Shown: positions 26,796 through 34,553, numbered from the stretch's first letter. The stretch: 64,000 bases of DNA from Streptomyces formicae (GCF_002556545.1 NZ_CP022685.1:9340001-9404000); one strand, 5' to 3'. Notes: generated by a model from the sequence alone, not told the origin. Numbers and translations are program-made.

Positions 26796-26811
26796 ACCCA
26801 ACATCTTCGGT
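26796..26811 (+). promoter_or_regulatory. NrdR-box-like site 1
   Basis: ACCCAACATCTTCGGT matches about 11 of 16 positions of the ATP/dATP-responsive NrdR repressor box. It starts exactly 32 bases before a second similar site, the tandem spacing typical of ribonucleotide reductase promoters. Confidence 0.45.
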
Positions 26812-26827
26812 CGGCATGTCGGACATA

Positions 26828-26843
26828 GCCCCAAATGTAGTGT
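26828..26843 (+). promoter_or_regulatory. NrdR-box-like site 2
   Basis: GCCCCAAATGTAGTGT matches about 11 of 16 positions of the NrdR box, with a perfect TAGTGT right half. It is followed directly by a cobalamin-riboswitch-like leader and an nrdG remnant, which supports a ribonucleotide reductase promoter. Confidence 0.5.
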
Positions 26844-27354
26844 GACGGACGTCGGTTCGGCGACGGCGGCGTTCCTGCGCCGGCGGCCGAGACATCAGGG
26901 AATCCGGTGCGAATCCGGAGCTGCCCCGGGCAGGCTGGTCACCACCGTCTTCTGCCAGGGCTGCCCGTGGCGGTGCGGGTACTGCCACAACCCGGAACTG
27001 CTCGACGCGCGAGTGCCTCCCGCGGTCCCGTGGGAGGCGGTGGCCTCCCATCTCGGGCGCCGCCGCGGCCTGTTGGACGGCATCGTCTTCTCCGGCGGGG
27101 AGCCGCTGCTGCAACCCGGTCTGGCGGACGCGGCACGGGCGGCGCGCTCGCTGGGGTACGCGGTGGGGCTGCACACCGGCGGCGCCTACCCCCGCAGGTT
27201 CGGCGCGCTGCTCGACTCGGGCGTCGCCCACCAGATCCGCACCACGGTGGACCCCGCGCTCCTCGACGAGAGGGACGTGACCGCGCTGCGGGAGTGGCTG
27301 GCGGGGCGCGGGGTGCGCGAGCACGTGTGGCAGTCGGTCCGGTGCGGCTCTTGA
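26842..27354 (+). pseudogene. nrdG: Truncated nrdG, anaerobic RNR activase remnant
   Basis: An open frame of 170 codons whose first 29 codons are translated riboswitch DNA. From residue 30 on it is clearly the radical-SAM activase of class III ribonucleotide reductase: GRLVTTVFCQGCPWRCGYCH with the CX3CX2C cluster motif (Cys41, 45, 48), then IVFSGGEPLLQPGL. The normal N-terminus (DWPG motif) is absent. The C-terminus stops early at GVREHVWQSVRCGS, where relatives continue. The only in-frame start, GTG at 26842, sits inside the putative NrdR box and has no ribosome site. No nrdD is present. It is most likely a non-functional deletion relic. Confidence 0.75.
26848..26927 (+). ncRNA. Cobalamin riboswitch, 5' half only
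   Basis: The stretch 26898-26927 contains the conserved GGGAATCCGGTGCGAATCC and then GGAGCTGCCCC. This is the core of adenosylcobalamin riboswitches as found upstream of streptomycete nrdABS. A GC-rich hairpin ending in GCCGAGACAT precedes it, as expected for the P3 arm. The 3' half (GCAACTGT/GCCACTG elements and the kissing-loop hairpin) is missing. Instead the sequence runs straight into nrdG coding sequence at GGGCAGGCTGGTC. It is best read as a deletion-truncated riboswitch. Confidence 0.7.
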
Positions 27355-27360
27355 GCACCC

Positions 27361-27402
27361 CTTATTGCATATTGATTGCAGGTGCTGCGACTGTGCAATA
27401 AG
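27361..27402. promoter_or_regulatory. AT-rich inverted repeat upstream of GNAT gene
   Basis: Perfect 9-base arms CTTATTGCA and TGCAATAAG are separated by 24 bases that include a further ATTGCA. The site lies 26 bases before the GNAT start codon in otherwise GC-rich DNA. It is a likely operator or promoter for that gene; the binding protein is unknown. Confidence 0.5.
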
Positions 27403-27427
27403 TGGGCGTCGTAAGGGGGGAGCAGTC

Positions 27428-28072
27428 ATGTCGAGAGGCGCTGGAGCGGGCGAGGCGAGGCGGGTGAGCCCGGTGCGTACGCGCGTGCTGTCCGGGCGCG
27501 AGGTCCTGTCGCACGGCGAGGCCATCCACGCGGTGTACCTCGATGCCTTCGGAGGGCCTCCCTGGCACGAGGACGTCACGCACGCCGACGCCTATCTGAG
27601 CCGACTGGCGCTGGACGCCGACCGGAGTGGATTCCTCGCCGTGGCGGCCTTCGCGGGAGACGACGGGGGCGACGGTGAGGGCGAGGGCAGCGGGGGTGGC
27701 AAGGGTCGCATGAGGGGCTTCTGTACCGCCTGGACCACGCCGTCACCCTTCCCCGGTGGCCGCAGCTATCCGCTGGTCGCCGCCGCGCTGGGACCGAGAC
27801 GTACGGCCGACTGGTTGTGCGGGAGCCAGGAGATCGACGAGGTCGCCGTCCGCGCGGAGGAGCGCGGCGCGGGCCTGGGCGCCGCACTGGTGGGTGAGGT
27901 GACGCGGCACGCCCCCGCGGGCGCCGCCTGGCTGATGACGTCCGTCGGCGCGGAGAGCGCCGTGCGCTTCTACCGGCGCCTGGGCTGGCGGCAGGTCGGC
28001 CACCCCGCTCCCGGCGGGTCGGGCGTGGCGGTCTTCCTCGGTCCCGATCACCCCGCCGACCTCACTTTCTGA
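27428..28072 (+). CDS. GNAT-family N-acetyltransferase
   Basis: A 214-residue acetyltransferase. The ATG at 27428 follows GGGGGAG with normal spacing. The core shows IDEVAVRAEERGAGLGAALV, where the acetyl-CoA pyrophosphate loop normally reads Q/RxxGxG/A, and a C-terminal SAVRFYRRLGWRQVG. An acidic glycine-rich insert (DDGGDGEGEGSGGG, about residues 80-95) interrupts the N-terminal sheet. Its 3' end overlaps the convergent signal peptidase gene by 11 bases. The substrate is unknown. Confidence 0.85.
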   Translation: MSRGAGAGEARRVSPVRTRVLSGREVLSHGEAIHAVYLDAFGGPPWHEDVTHADAYLSRLALDADRSGFLAVAAFAGDDGGDGEGEGSGGGKGRMRGFCTAWTTPSPFPGGRSYPLVAAALGPRRTADWLCGSQEIDEVAVRAEERGAGLGAALVGEVTRHAPAGAAWLMTSVGAESAVRFYRRLGWRQVGHPAPGGSGVAVFLGPDHPADLTF

Positions 28073-28571
28073 TCCGGCGCGTGACCCGGGGGCGGGCGCG
28101 CAGGACGACTCCCAGGACGCGCGTCACGGGGAAGTAGCCCAACTGCCGTGAATCGACGCTGTGGTGGGGGTTGTCGCCCAGCAGGACGAGGTGGCCGGGC
28201 GGCACTGGACCCGTGGGGAGCGGCGGCGGCCCGGGTGGGTCTCCGGGGGTCGCGCCCACGCGTTTGATCATCCACTGGCGGTCGGCCACGGCAGGGGCCC
28301 GTGCGGCCGGGGCCAGCGGCGGCCCCGGCCAGCGGTGGCCCGCACCAGGACGTTCCACGACGATGACCCGTCCGGTGGCGAAGGCGCTCGTGCGCAGCCG
28401 CAGGCGCAGCACCAGGACGCGGTCGCCGTCGCGGTAGGCGGGTTCCATGCTCCGGCCCCGCACCGTCACCGAGACCAGCGCGCCGCGCGCGAGTACGGCG
28501 GCTGTGAGCACCGCGCCCAGGGCGCCGACCGCGCCGAGGACCCGCCGGATCTTCGGGCTCGGGCTGGTCAT
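28062..28571 (-). CDS. S26-family signal peptidase in Cys-rich peptide cluster
   Basis: A 169-residue type I signal peptidase-like serine protease. One N-terminal membrane segment (about 10-35) anchors it. The nucleophile Ser41 is in VRGRSMEPAYRDGD, the general base Lys103 in WMIKRVGATPGDPP, and the box E-like LLGDNPHHSVDSRQLGYFPV is near 130-150. The catalytic dyad is intact. It is shorter than housekeeping SipW-type enzymes in its proline-rich loop. The ATG overlaps the ABC transporter stop (ATGA), so it belongs to the same operon. Likely job: processing the cluster's cysteine-rich peptide. Confidence 0.9.
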   Translation of the reverse strand: MTSPSPKIRRVLGAVGALGAVLTAAVLARGALVSVTVRGRSMEPAYRDGDRVLVLRLRLRTSAFATGRVIVVERPGAGHRWPGPPLAPAARAPAVADRQWMIKRVGATPGDPPGPPPLPTGPVPPGHLVLLGDNPHHSVDSRQLGYFPVTRVLGVVLRARPRVTRRIRK

Positions 28572-30427
28572 TGGTCGGCCGCCCCCGCCGTGCTCGGTTC
28601 CGTCTCCTGGCGGTAGCCCGACGCCTGGAGGCTGAACAGCCGGGCGTACCGGCCGCCGGAGGCCAACAGCGCGGCGTGGTCGCCCTGTTCGACGACTCTT
28701 CCTTCGCTCAGGACCGCGATGCTGTCGGCGTCCCGCAGCGTGCCCAGCCGGTGCGAGATGAGCAGGCTCGTGCGCGCCCTGCGGTGTTCCCGCAAGGAGG
28801 CGTGGATCTCGTGCTCCGCCGCGGCGTCGAGGCCCGCCGACGGCTCGTCGAGGATCATGAGGTCACAGCGGTGGCGCAGGAACGCGCGGGCCAGCGCGAG
28901 GCGTTGCCGCTGGCCGCCCGAGAGCGTCACGCCCTCCTCGGGGCCGTGGTCACTGTCGGAGGTCATGAAGAAGGTCCTGGTCAGCAACGTGCCGTAGCCG
29001 TGGGGGAGTGCGGTCAGCGCCTCGTGGATGCCGGATCGGTGCGCGGCGGCCCGCAGCCTCGGCTCGTCGTCGAGCGCGTCCAGGTCGCCCAGGGCGATGT
29101 TCTCGGCGGCCGTCATGTCGTAGTGCATGAAGTCCTGGAACACGGCGCCGATCCGCCGCCGCAACTCCGTGGGATCGGCCTCCCGGATGTCCGTCCCGTC
29201 CCACAGGATCGCGCCCCTCGTCGGATCGTAGAAGCGGCACAGGAGCTTCACCAGGGTCGACTTCCCCGCGCCGTTCAGGCCGACCAGAGCGAGCGAACCG
29301 CCGTACGGAACATGGAGCGTGACCCCGCGAAGCACCCAGGGGTGCGCGGGGGAGTAGCGGAACCACACGTCCTGGAGCGTGATGCCGTCACGCAGCGCGG
29401 GGAGCGGGCGCGGCGCCGGAGCGAGCGGCAGGTCGGGGTCGGCCCTGGTGACGGCGAGGTAGTGGCCGAACAGTTGCAGCGCCTGGTGGGACTGGGCGAT
29501 CTCGCTCGCGACGGTGGCGAGCGCGCCCTGCATTCCGGCGATCGCGGCGATGAAGATCGTGATGTCGCCGACCGACAGCACGCCGCGTTGCGCCGCCGCG
29601 GCCGCCCACACCAGTCCCGTGCCGGAGACCAGCGCGGCGAGCGCGGCGAGACCGGCCTGGACGGTGACGTCCCTGCGGTCCATGGCCCGTTTGGCGGTGT
29701 TGGCGGTACGGCGCTCCGCGAGCATCCGCCCGCGCAGGAAGGCACCGATGCCGTAGAGCCGTATCTCCTTGGCCGCCGCCACGCTCGAGAGCAGGTCGTT
29801 GTAGAAGAACTCCCGCCGCTCGACCGGACCGATCTCCCAGATCATCCGGGCCCTGCGCCGCGACAACTGGATTTCCGCGACGAGCATCGGGACCCCGGAC
29901 AGCAGGAGCAGCGCGGCCATGACAGGGCCGAGCAGGAAGAGCGAGCCGAGGAACCCGCTCAGGGTGAGCGCGGACCGTGCGACGTTCAGGAACCCGCACA
30001 CCACGTTGTTCGGGTTCATGCCCGCGGTGGGCTGTGCCAGCCGCAGCCGGTCGAGGAACAGCGGATCCTCGAACCGGGCGAGGCCCACCTGCCGGTCGGT
30101 CGCCGTGAACAGCCGCTCCTGCGTGAGCAGTCCGACCTCGCGGTCGAGCTCCGCCCGCAGGTACTGCAGGAGTTGGGGAAGCAGCGCGGCGACCAGCCCC
30201 ACGGCGCCGAGTCCCGTGGTGAGCGCGATGAGCGTGTCGCGCGGGCCGTGGTGGACCAGGTTGTCGATGACCAGCTTCATCAGCCAGGCCGATGCCACCG
30301 GCGCAGCGCTGGTGAGGAGCGTCAGGAGGGTGTGCGCCGCGAAGGCGGCGGGCGCGGCACGGGCGCTGAGGGAGACGGCGGCGACGACGTGACGGGCCCG
30401 GAGCCGAGGAGTACCGCCTTCGCTCAT
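28568..30427 (-). CDS. ABC exporter (fused TMD-NBD) of Cys-rich peptide cluster
   Basis: A 619-residue half-exporter: a six-helix membrane domain (about 1-330) then the ATPase domain. Walker A GLNGAGKST is at 383-391, the signature TLSGGQRQRL at 501-510, Walker B LMILDEPSAGLD at about 523-534 and the H-loop in SLLISHRLG. All ATPase residues are intact, so a homodimer should be active. There is no C39 peptidase domain; the coupled S26 protease may take that part. Start and stop overlap the neighbours by ATGA on both sides. Export of the peptide encoded at 31674-31889 is inferred from the operon. Confidence 0.92.
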   Translation of the reverse strand: MSEGGTPRLRARHVVAAVSLSARAAPAAFAAHTLLTLLTSAAPVASAWLMKLVIDNLVHHGPRDTLIALTTGLGAVGLVAALLPQLLQYLRAELDREVGLLTQERLFTATDRQVGLARFEDPLFLDRLRLAQPTAGMNPNNVVCGFLNVARSALTLSGFLGSLFLLGPVMAALLLLSGVPMLVAEIQLSRRRARMIWEIGPVERREFFYNDLLSSVAAAKEIRLYGIGAFLRGRMLAERRTANTAKRAMDRRDVTVQAGLAALAALVSGTGLVWAAAAAQRGVLSVGDITIFIAAIAGMQGALATVASEIAQSHQALQLFGHYLAVTRADPDLPLAPAPRPLPALRDGITLQDVWFRYSPAHPWVLRGVTLHVPYGGSLALVGLNGAGKSTLVKLLCRFYDPTRGAILWDGTDIREADPTELRRRIGAVFQDFMHYDMTAAENIALGDLDALDDEPRLRAAAHRSGIHEALTALPHGYGTLLTRTFFMTSDSDHGPEEGVTLSGGQRQRLALARAFLRHRCDLMILDEPSAGLDAAAEHEIHASLREHRRARTSLLISHRLGTLRDADSIAVLSEGRVVEQGDHAALLASGGRYARLFSLQASGYRQETEPSTAGAADQ

Positions 30428-30963
30428 GCCGCTGAGGACGGCAGGTGTTCCAGGTCGACGCGGGCGTCCGCGACGATCGGGTGGCCCGAGCCCTGGACCG
30501 AGACCTTGAGGATCGAGGGGAACGCGGCGATGGCGAAGGCGGAGCCGACGGCGCCGTTCTGGCCCTCCGCCACCACCTGGGCGACGGGCTTCAGCCGGGC
30601 CACGAGATCGGCGGTGCGCCGCGGGTCGCCCACGACGGCGGCGAGGACGCGGGCGCGGCCGCCGGGCACGGCCTTGGCGAACTCCACGAACTTGGGGAGC
30701 TGCTCGGCGCAGGCAGGACAGCCGGGCGAGAAGAACCCGACCAGGGTGTCGTCCGTCAGGCCGCTCCTGCTGACCTCCGTGCCGTCCACGGCGACGGCGG
30801 TGAAGTCACCTACCGTCTCGCCGACTCCGAGGGAGGCGCGCCCGTTGAGCGCGCCGAGCAGCTCCGTGTGTTCACGCAGCCGTTTGATGACCCCCAGGCT
30901 GAGGATCAGGTCCAGGGTGCAGAGCAGACCGACGAACACGACGGCTGTGATCAGGAACGGCAT
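30424..30963 (-). CDS. Membrane-anchored TlpA/MauD-like thioredoxin
   Basis: A 179-residue protein with one N-terminal membrane helix (about 3-25) and an extracytoplasmic thioredoxin-like domain. The redox motif is FFSPGCPACAEQLPKFVEFA with Cys82 and Cys85, and the cis-Pro lies in AIAAFPSILKV. Together with the upstream MauE-like gene it mirrors the mauE-mauD pair, which helps form the many disulfides of methylamine dehydrogenase small subunit. The ATG at 30963 has GGAG seven bases upstream. The stop overlaps the ABC exporter start. Predicted role: oxidative folding of the cluster's Cys-rich peptide. Confidence 0.85.
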   Translation of the reverse strand: MPFLITAVVFVGLLCTLDLILSLGVIKRLREHTELLGALNGRASLGVGETVGDFTAVAVDGTEVSRSGLTDDTLVGFFSPGCPACAEQLPKFVEFAKAVPGGRARVLAAVVGDPRRTADLVARLKPVAQVVAEGQNGAVGSAFAIAAFPSILKVSVQGSGHPIVADARVDLEHLPSSAA

Positions 30964-31045
30964 GGCTTCTCCAACCAATTGAGGACGTTCGCCACTTGGG
31001 TCGCGGGGTCGCGGGGTCGCTTGGGTCGTTGAGGCGGGCGCCGGA

Positions 31046-31579
31046 TCAGCGCACCGGTGTCCGTACCGGACGGAACAGTTCGAGAAGGTCGTCGAGCAGG
31101 ATGACGAGGCCCGCGAGGCAGGCCCCGGCGAACAGGGCGGCGGCGATCGCCGCCCCGCCGTTCGCGGCGCCGTCGGACAGCAGTACGCCGGCCTCACCGA
31201 CCAGCGCGCACCCGGCCAGGAGCACGTTCCGCACCACGTGTTCGCGCCCCAGCGGTCTGCTGGAGGCGCCGAAGCACCGGCACGGGACCGCCGCACCACG
31301 CCGCAGCGTGCCGACGATGCCCGCGACGAAGGCGACCAACAGGCCGCAGGCCAGCGGGAACCCGAGGGCCGGAGCGAGTACGAGGAGCAGCGGTACGGCG
31401 AACTCGGCCGCGACCACGAGCCGCGCCACCAGCGGTACCAAGGGCCCGGGTACGGCCCCCATGGCGTCGACGGACGCCCTGAACGCGTGGAGGCGCCCAC
31501 GACCGGCGACCTTGCTCGACGCCGAGGCCAGGAACACGACGCCGATGAGGCATCGCAGCGCCAGGGTCACGTACGGCAC
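31046..31579 (-). CDS. MauE/DoxX-like redox-associated membrane protein
   Basis: A 177-residue membrane protein with four to five helices. It begins YVTLALRCLIGVVFLASASS followed by KVAGRGRLHAF, the start typical of MauE. A periplasm-facing CRCFG motif (VPCRCFGASSRPLGREHVVRN) provides a CxC pair that could pass electrons to the thioredoxin-like partner encoded next. MauE is needed in methylotrophs for maturation of a disulfide-rich subunit. No other methylamine genes are present, so a role with the Cys-rich peptide just upstream is more likely. Confidence 0.85.
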   Translation of the reverse strand: MPYVTLALRCLIGVVFLASASSKVAGRGRLHAFRASVDAMGAVPGPLVPLVARLVVAAEFAVPLLLVLAPALGFPLACGLLVAFVAGIVGTLRRGAAVPCRCFGASSRPLGREHVVRNVLLAGCALVGEAGVLLSDGAANGGAAIAAALFAGACLAGLVILLDDLLELFRPVRTPVR

Positions 31580-31623
31580 GCGGAATCCCCTCTGTCCGAA
31601 CGGGAGTTGTGTGCGTTCGCGTA

Positions 31624-31656
31624 CCGGGGCGGGGCGCGTTCGCTGCCCCGCCCCGG
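31624..31656 (-). terminator. Intercistronic hairpin after the Cys-rich peptide gene
   Basis: A perfect 12-bp stem (CCGGGGCGGGGC and its complement) with a 9-base loop lies 17 bases past the peptide stop, before mauE. Such hairpins after precursor genes let most transcripts stop or stabilise the 5' message, so the peptide is made in excess over its machinery. Confidence 0.75.
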
Positions 31657-31673
31657 CAGCTCATCGGGTCACG

Positions 31674-31889
31674 TCACGGGCACTGGTTGCAGCTACAGCT
31701 GTAGCGGTCGCCGCCCACGGCGCAGCACGGCGCGTTGCAGCTGCACCTGCCGTCCTTGTGGCCGTACAGCTTGTTGCACTGCCAGCAGGCACCCCAGCAC
31801 TTCTGGATGTCACCCGCGGCGGCCGCGTCCACGGAGGGGACGAACAGGCCGAGCAGTCGGCTGCCCATCGACTCTATCGATGCGAACAT
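31674..31889 (-). CDS. Cysteine-rich secreted peptide precursor (10 Cys)
   Basis: A 71-residue peptide. The ATG at 31889 follows a near-perfect SD (GAAGGAGGTG). Residues 1-25 (MFASIESMGSRLLGLFVPSV, then DAAAAG) look like a leader that could be cut at an Ala-rich site. The remaining 45 residues hold 10 cysteines: KCWGACWQC, GRCSCNAPCC, YSCSCNQC. Two Trp lie beside the first cysteines. Downstream genes encode MauE-like and TlpA-like redox proteins, an ABC exporter and a signal peptidase, so this is probably the substrate, a disulfide-rich secreted peptide. It is not recognisably MauA, although the Cys density and partners are reminiscent. Whether it is an antimicrobial, a signal or a metal-binding peptide cannot be told. 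Confidence 0.72.
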   Translation of the reverse strand: MFASIESMGSRLLGLFVPSVDAAAAGDIQKCWGACWQCNKLYGHKDGRCSCNAPCCAVGGDRYSCSCNQCP

Positions 31890-31892
31890 GTG

Positions 31893-31902
31893 CACCTCCT
31901 TC
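31893..31902 (-). promoter_or_regulatory. Very strong ribosome binding site
   Basis: On the minus strand this reads GAAGGAGGTG, ten bases nearly fully complementary to the 16S rRNA 3' end and placed just before the ATG at 31889. It is stronger than any other SD in the window and fits high expression of the peptide. Confidence 0.75.
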
Positions 31903-32007
31903 TGCTTGGGAACATGTGGGGAACTCGGAACTGCGCGTCCCACCCTGCTTCTCGGCGCATCGATGGGTCTTGAAGAAATTCGCACCGCGTGCCGACCGGT
32001 CACCGCG

Positions 32008-32781
32008 TCAGCCGTAAGCGGCCACCAACTGCCCCGGCGTGCGGCCCGTCATCGTCTTCACCTCGCGGCTGAGGTGGGCCTGGTCGCTGAAGCCGCACCG
32101 TGCGGCGATGTCGGCGAGCCCGCCGCCCCGCGCGAGGAGCACCAGGGCGCGCCGCAGCCGGACGACGCGGGCCGCCGTCTTCGGGGCCAGGCCGATCTGC
32201 TGACGGAAGCGGTAGTCGAGGCGCCGCCAGCACCAGCCGGTCTGCTGGGCGAGGTGCTGGATGGGCACGGTCCCGCCGGTGCGGCGCACCGTCAGCCAGG
32301 CCCGCACCAGCTCCGGCGAACAAGCCTGCCCGGTCGTGCTCCAGCCGCTGAGCGTCCGGTCGAGTACGGCGAAGCGCTCGGGCCACGAGGTCGCGGTGGC
32401 GAGCGCGCCGTGGAGCGCCTGGAAGCGAGTGCCGAGCACGGGGCCGGGCGCCACGACGGAGTCGGTGATCTTGTGCATGGCGGTGCCGAAGAGCGCGAAG
32501 GCGGCCCAGGGTTCGAGCAGGACGTCGAGGGCCCACGACTCGGCGGGGCGCGGGACGGCCCGCGCGTGGGTGGAGAGTCCGGCCACGAACGAGGTGAACT
32601 CCCTTTCCCCCGTGCGGCCGAAGCCGAGGCGGAGGGTCACCGCGTCGGGCCTCAGCTCGGTGACGGCGGGAGGCCCGCCGTGTCCCCGATAGCAGAGCAC
32701 CCCCGGTCGTAACCGAGGGTGTATGTCCATCTGTGCGGCTTGCCGGTACAGGTCGTGCGATGCGCGTACGTCATGGACCAT
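32008..32781 (-). CDS. AraC-family regulator of the Cys-rich peptide cluster
   Basis: A 257-residue AraC/XylS regulator. The ATG at 32781 is chosen over the GTG at 32817 because GGGGGAG lies six bases upstream. The C-terminal double HTH reads WRRLDYRFRQQIGLAPKTAA, then GGGLADIAARCGFSDQAHLS and REVKTMTGRTPGQLVAAYG. The N-terminal half is an unrecognised sensor domain. It is the nearest upstream gene to the peptide gene (118-base gap, same strand), which makes it the likely activator. It may instead be the first gene of the transcript. Confidence 0.88.
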   Translation of the reverse strand: MVHDVRASHDLYRQAAQMDIHPRLRPGVLCYRGHGGPPAVTELRPDAVTLRLGFGRTGEREFTSFVAGLSTHARAVPRPAESWALDVLLEPWAAFALFGTAMHKITDSVVAPGPVLGTRFQALHGALATATSWPERFAVLDRTLSGWSTTGQACSPELVRAWLTVRRTGGTVPIQHLAQQTGWCWRRLDYRFRQQIGLAPKTAARVVRLRRALVLLARGGGLADIAARCGFSDQAHLSREVKTMTGRTPGQLVAAYG

Positions 32782-33035
32782 CCCTGTCTCCCCCGCGACG
32801 GGTACGCCGGTGTTCACGTCACCACGGGCGAAAAGCTACGTAGGGAGGGGAGGAGTCGCGTCAACTCCCGGTTGGAGATGGGGCGTAAACCTCTGAGGTA
32901 GATGGGGTAAACCCAGGCCGGACCCGGCGGGCCGGAACGTGTCCCTCGGGGCGGTCGGGGGCCCGGGGTAGGGTGGGTGTTCGTTTCCCGCGCCCACCCG
33001 CACGCTGTCGTGCCCGAGCACGACAGGTATGTGAC

Positions 33036-34553
33036 GTGCTTCCTTCCCCACCGTCCACGTCCACGCGTTCCGCCGCCGTACGGCTGCGTGCCCTGCGCCC
33101 GGACTGGCTGTCCGATCCGAAGGTCTGGCGCACCGAGGTCCTGGCCGGTCTGGTGGTCGCGCTCGCCCTGATCCCCGAGGCGATCTCGTTCTCCGTGATC
33201 GCGGGGGTCGACCCCGCGATCGGTCTCTTCGCCTCGTTCACGATGGCCGTCACCCTCTCGGTCGTCGGCGGGCGCCGCGCGATGATCTCCGCGGCGACCG
33301 GCGCCGTCGCCCTGGTCATCGCCCCGCTCAACCGCGAGCACGGCCTGGGCTATCTGATCTCCGCGGTCATCCTGGCCGGTGTCTTCCAGATCGTCCTCGG
33401 CGCGCTCGGCGTCGCCAAGCTGATGCGCTTCGTGCCGCGCAGCGTGATGGTCGGCTTCGTCAACGCGCTCGCGATCCTCGTCTTCATGGCGCAGGTGCCC
33501 GAGATGCATGACGTGCCCTGGCCCGTCTATCCGCTGATGGGGGCAGGTCTCGCGCTCATGGTCTTCCTGCCGAAGGTCAGTAGCGCGGTTCCGGCGCCCC
33601 TGGTGTCCATCGTCGCCCTCACCGTGATCACGGTCGCTGCGGGGATCGCGGTGCCGACCGTGGGCGACAAGGGCGATCTGCCGTCCTCCCTGCCGGTCCC
33701 CGGCCTGCCCGACGTGCCCTTCACCCTGGACACCCTGACGACCATCGCCCCCTACGCGCTGGCCATGGCGCTGGTCGGTCTCATGGAGTCGCTGATGACC
33801 GCCAAGCTGGTCGACGACATCACCGACACCCGTTCCTCCAAGACCCGTGAGTCGATCGGTCAGGGCATCGCCAACATCGTCACCGGTTTCCTCGGCGGCA
33901 TGGGCGGCTGCGCCGTGATCGGCCAGACGATGATCAATGTGAAGGTCTCCGGCGCCCGCACCCGCCTTTCCACGTTCCTGGCGGGGACGTTCCTGATGGT
34001 GCTCTGCATCGCCTTCGGGCCCGTCGTCTCCGACATTCCGATGGCCGCCCTGGTCGCGGTGATGGTGATGGTGTCGTGCGCGACGTTCGACTGGCACTCC
34101 GTCGCCCCGAAGACGCTCAAGCGGATGCCGGCCGGTGAGATCGCCGTCATGGTCGTCACCGTGGTCTGCGTGGTGGCCACCGGCAACCTCGCCGTCGGTG
34201 TCGTCGTCGGCTCGGTCACCGCGATGGTCATCTTCGCCCGGCGCGTCGCCCACCTCGCGCACGTCACCTCGGTCACCGACCCCGGCGGGGGCAGCGTCGT
34301 CCACTTTGTCACCGGGGAGCTCTTCTTCGCCTCCTCCAACGACCTCGTCGGCCAGTTCGACTACGCCGGTGACCCCGACAAGGTCGTCATCGATCTGTCC
34401 GCCGCCCACATCTGGGACGCCTCGTCGGTCGCCGCGCTGGACGCCATCGAGACGAAGTACGCCCAGCGCGGCAAGACCGTGGAGATCGTCGGCCTGAACG
34501 AGCCGAGCGCCCGGATCCACGGGAGGCTCAGCGGCGAACTCGCCGGAAGCTGA
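33036..34553 (+). CDS. SulP-family anion transporter with STAS domain
   Basis: A 505-residue SLC26/SulP transporter. Residues 20-400 form the membrane core with the usual start (VLAGLVVALALIPEAISFSV), the ALVGLMESLMTAKLVDDITD segment, and NIVTGFLGGMGGCAVIGQTM. The C-terminal 90 residues are a STAS domain (KVVIDLSAAHIWDASSVAAL). Substrates in the family are sulfate, bicarbonate and dicarboxylates. The GTG at 33036 is the likely start, with only a weak SD. It diverges from the AraC gene across about 250 bases. Confidence 0.92.
   Translation: MLPSPPSTSTRSAAVRLRALRPDWLSDPKVWRTEVLAGLVVALALIPEAISFSVIAGVDPAIGLFASFTMAVTLSVVGGRRAMISAATGAVALVIAPLNREHGLGYLISAVILAGVFQIVLGALGVAKLMRFVPRSVMVGFVNALAILVFMAQVPEMHDVPWPVYPLMGAGLALMVFLPKVSSAVPAPLVSIVALTVITVAAGIAVPTVGDKGDLPSSLPVPGLPDVPFTLDTLTTIAPYALAMALVGLMESLMTAKLVDDITDTRSSKTRESIGQGIANIVTGFLGGMGGCAVIGQTMINVKVSGARTRLSTFLAGTFLMVLCIAFGPVVSDIPMAALVAVMVMVSCATFDWHSVAPKTLKRMPAGEIAVMVVTVVCVVATGNLAVGVVVGSVTAMVIFARRVAHLAHVTSVTDPGGGSVVHFVTGELFFASSNDLVGQFDYAGDPDKVVIDLSAAHIWDASSVAALDAIETKYAQRGKTVEIVGLNEPSARIHGRLSGELAGS

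Noticed and set aside
26842..27354. A complete cobalamin riboswitch followed by an intact nrdG
   Set aside because: The conserved 3' elements of the riboswitch are absent and the nrdG start region is replaced by riboswitch sequence, so neither element is complete.
31674..31889. Calling the Cys-rich peptide methylamine dehydrogenase small subunit
   Set aside because: It is far shorter than MauA, no large subunit or other mau enzyme genes are nearby, and residue patterns do not align beyond Cys richness.
32782..32817. GTG at 32817 as start of the AraC regulator
   Set aside because: The ATG at 32781 has a strong SD six bases upstream, whereas the GTG has none.
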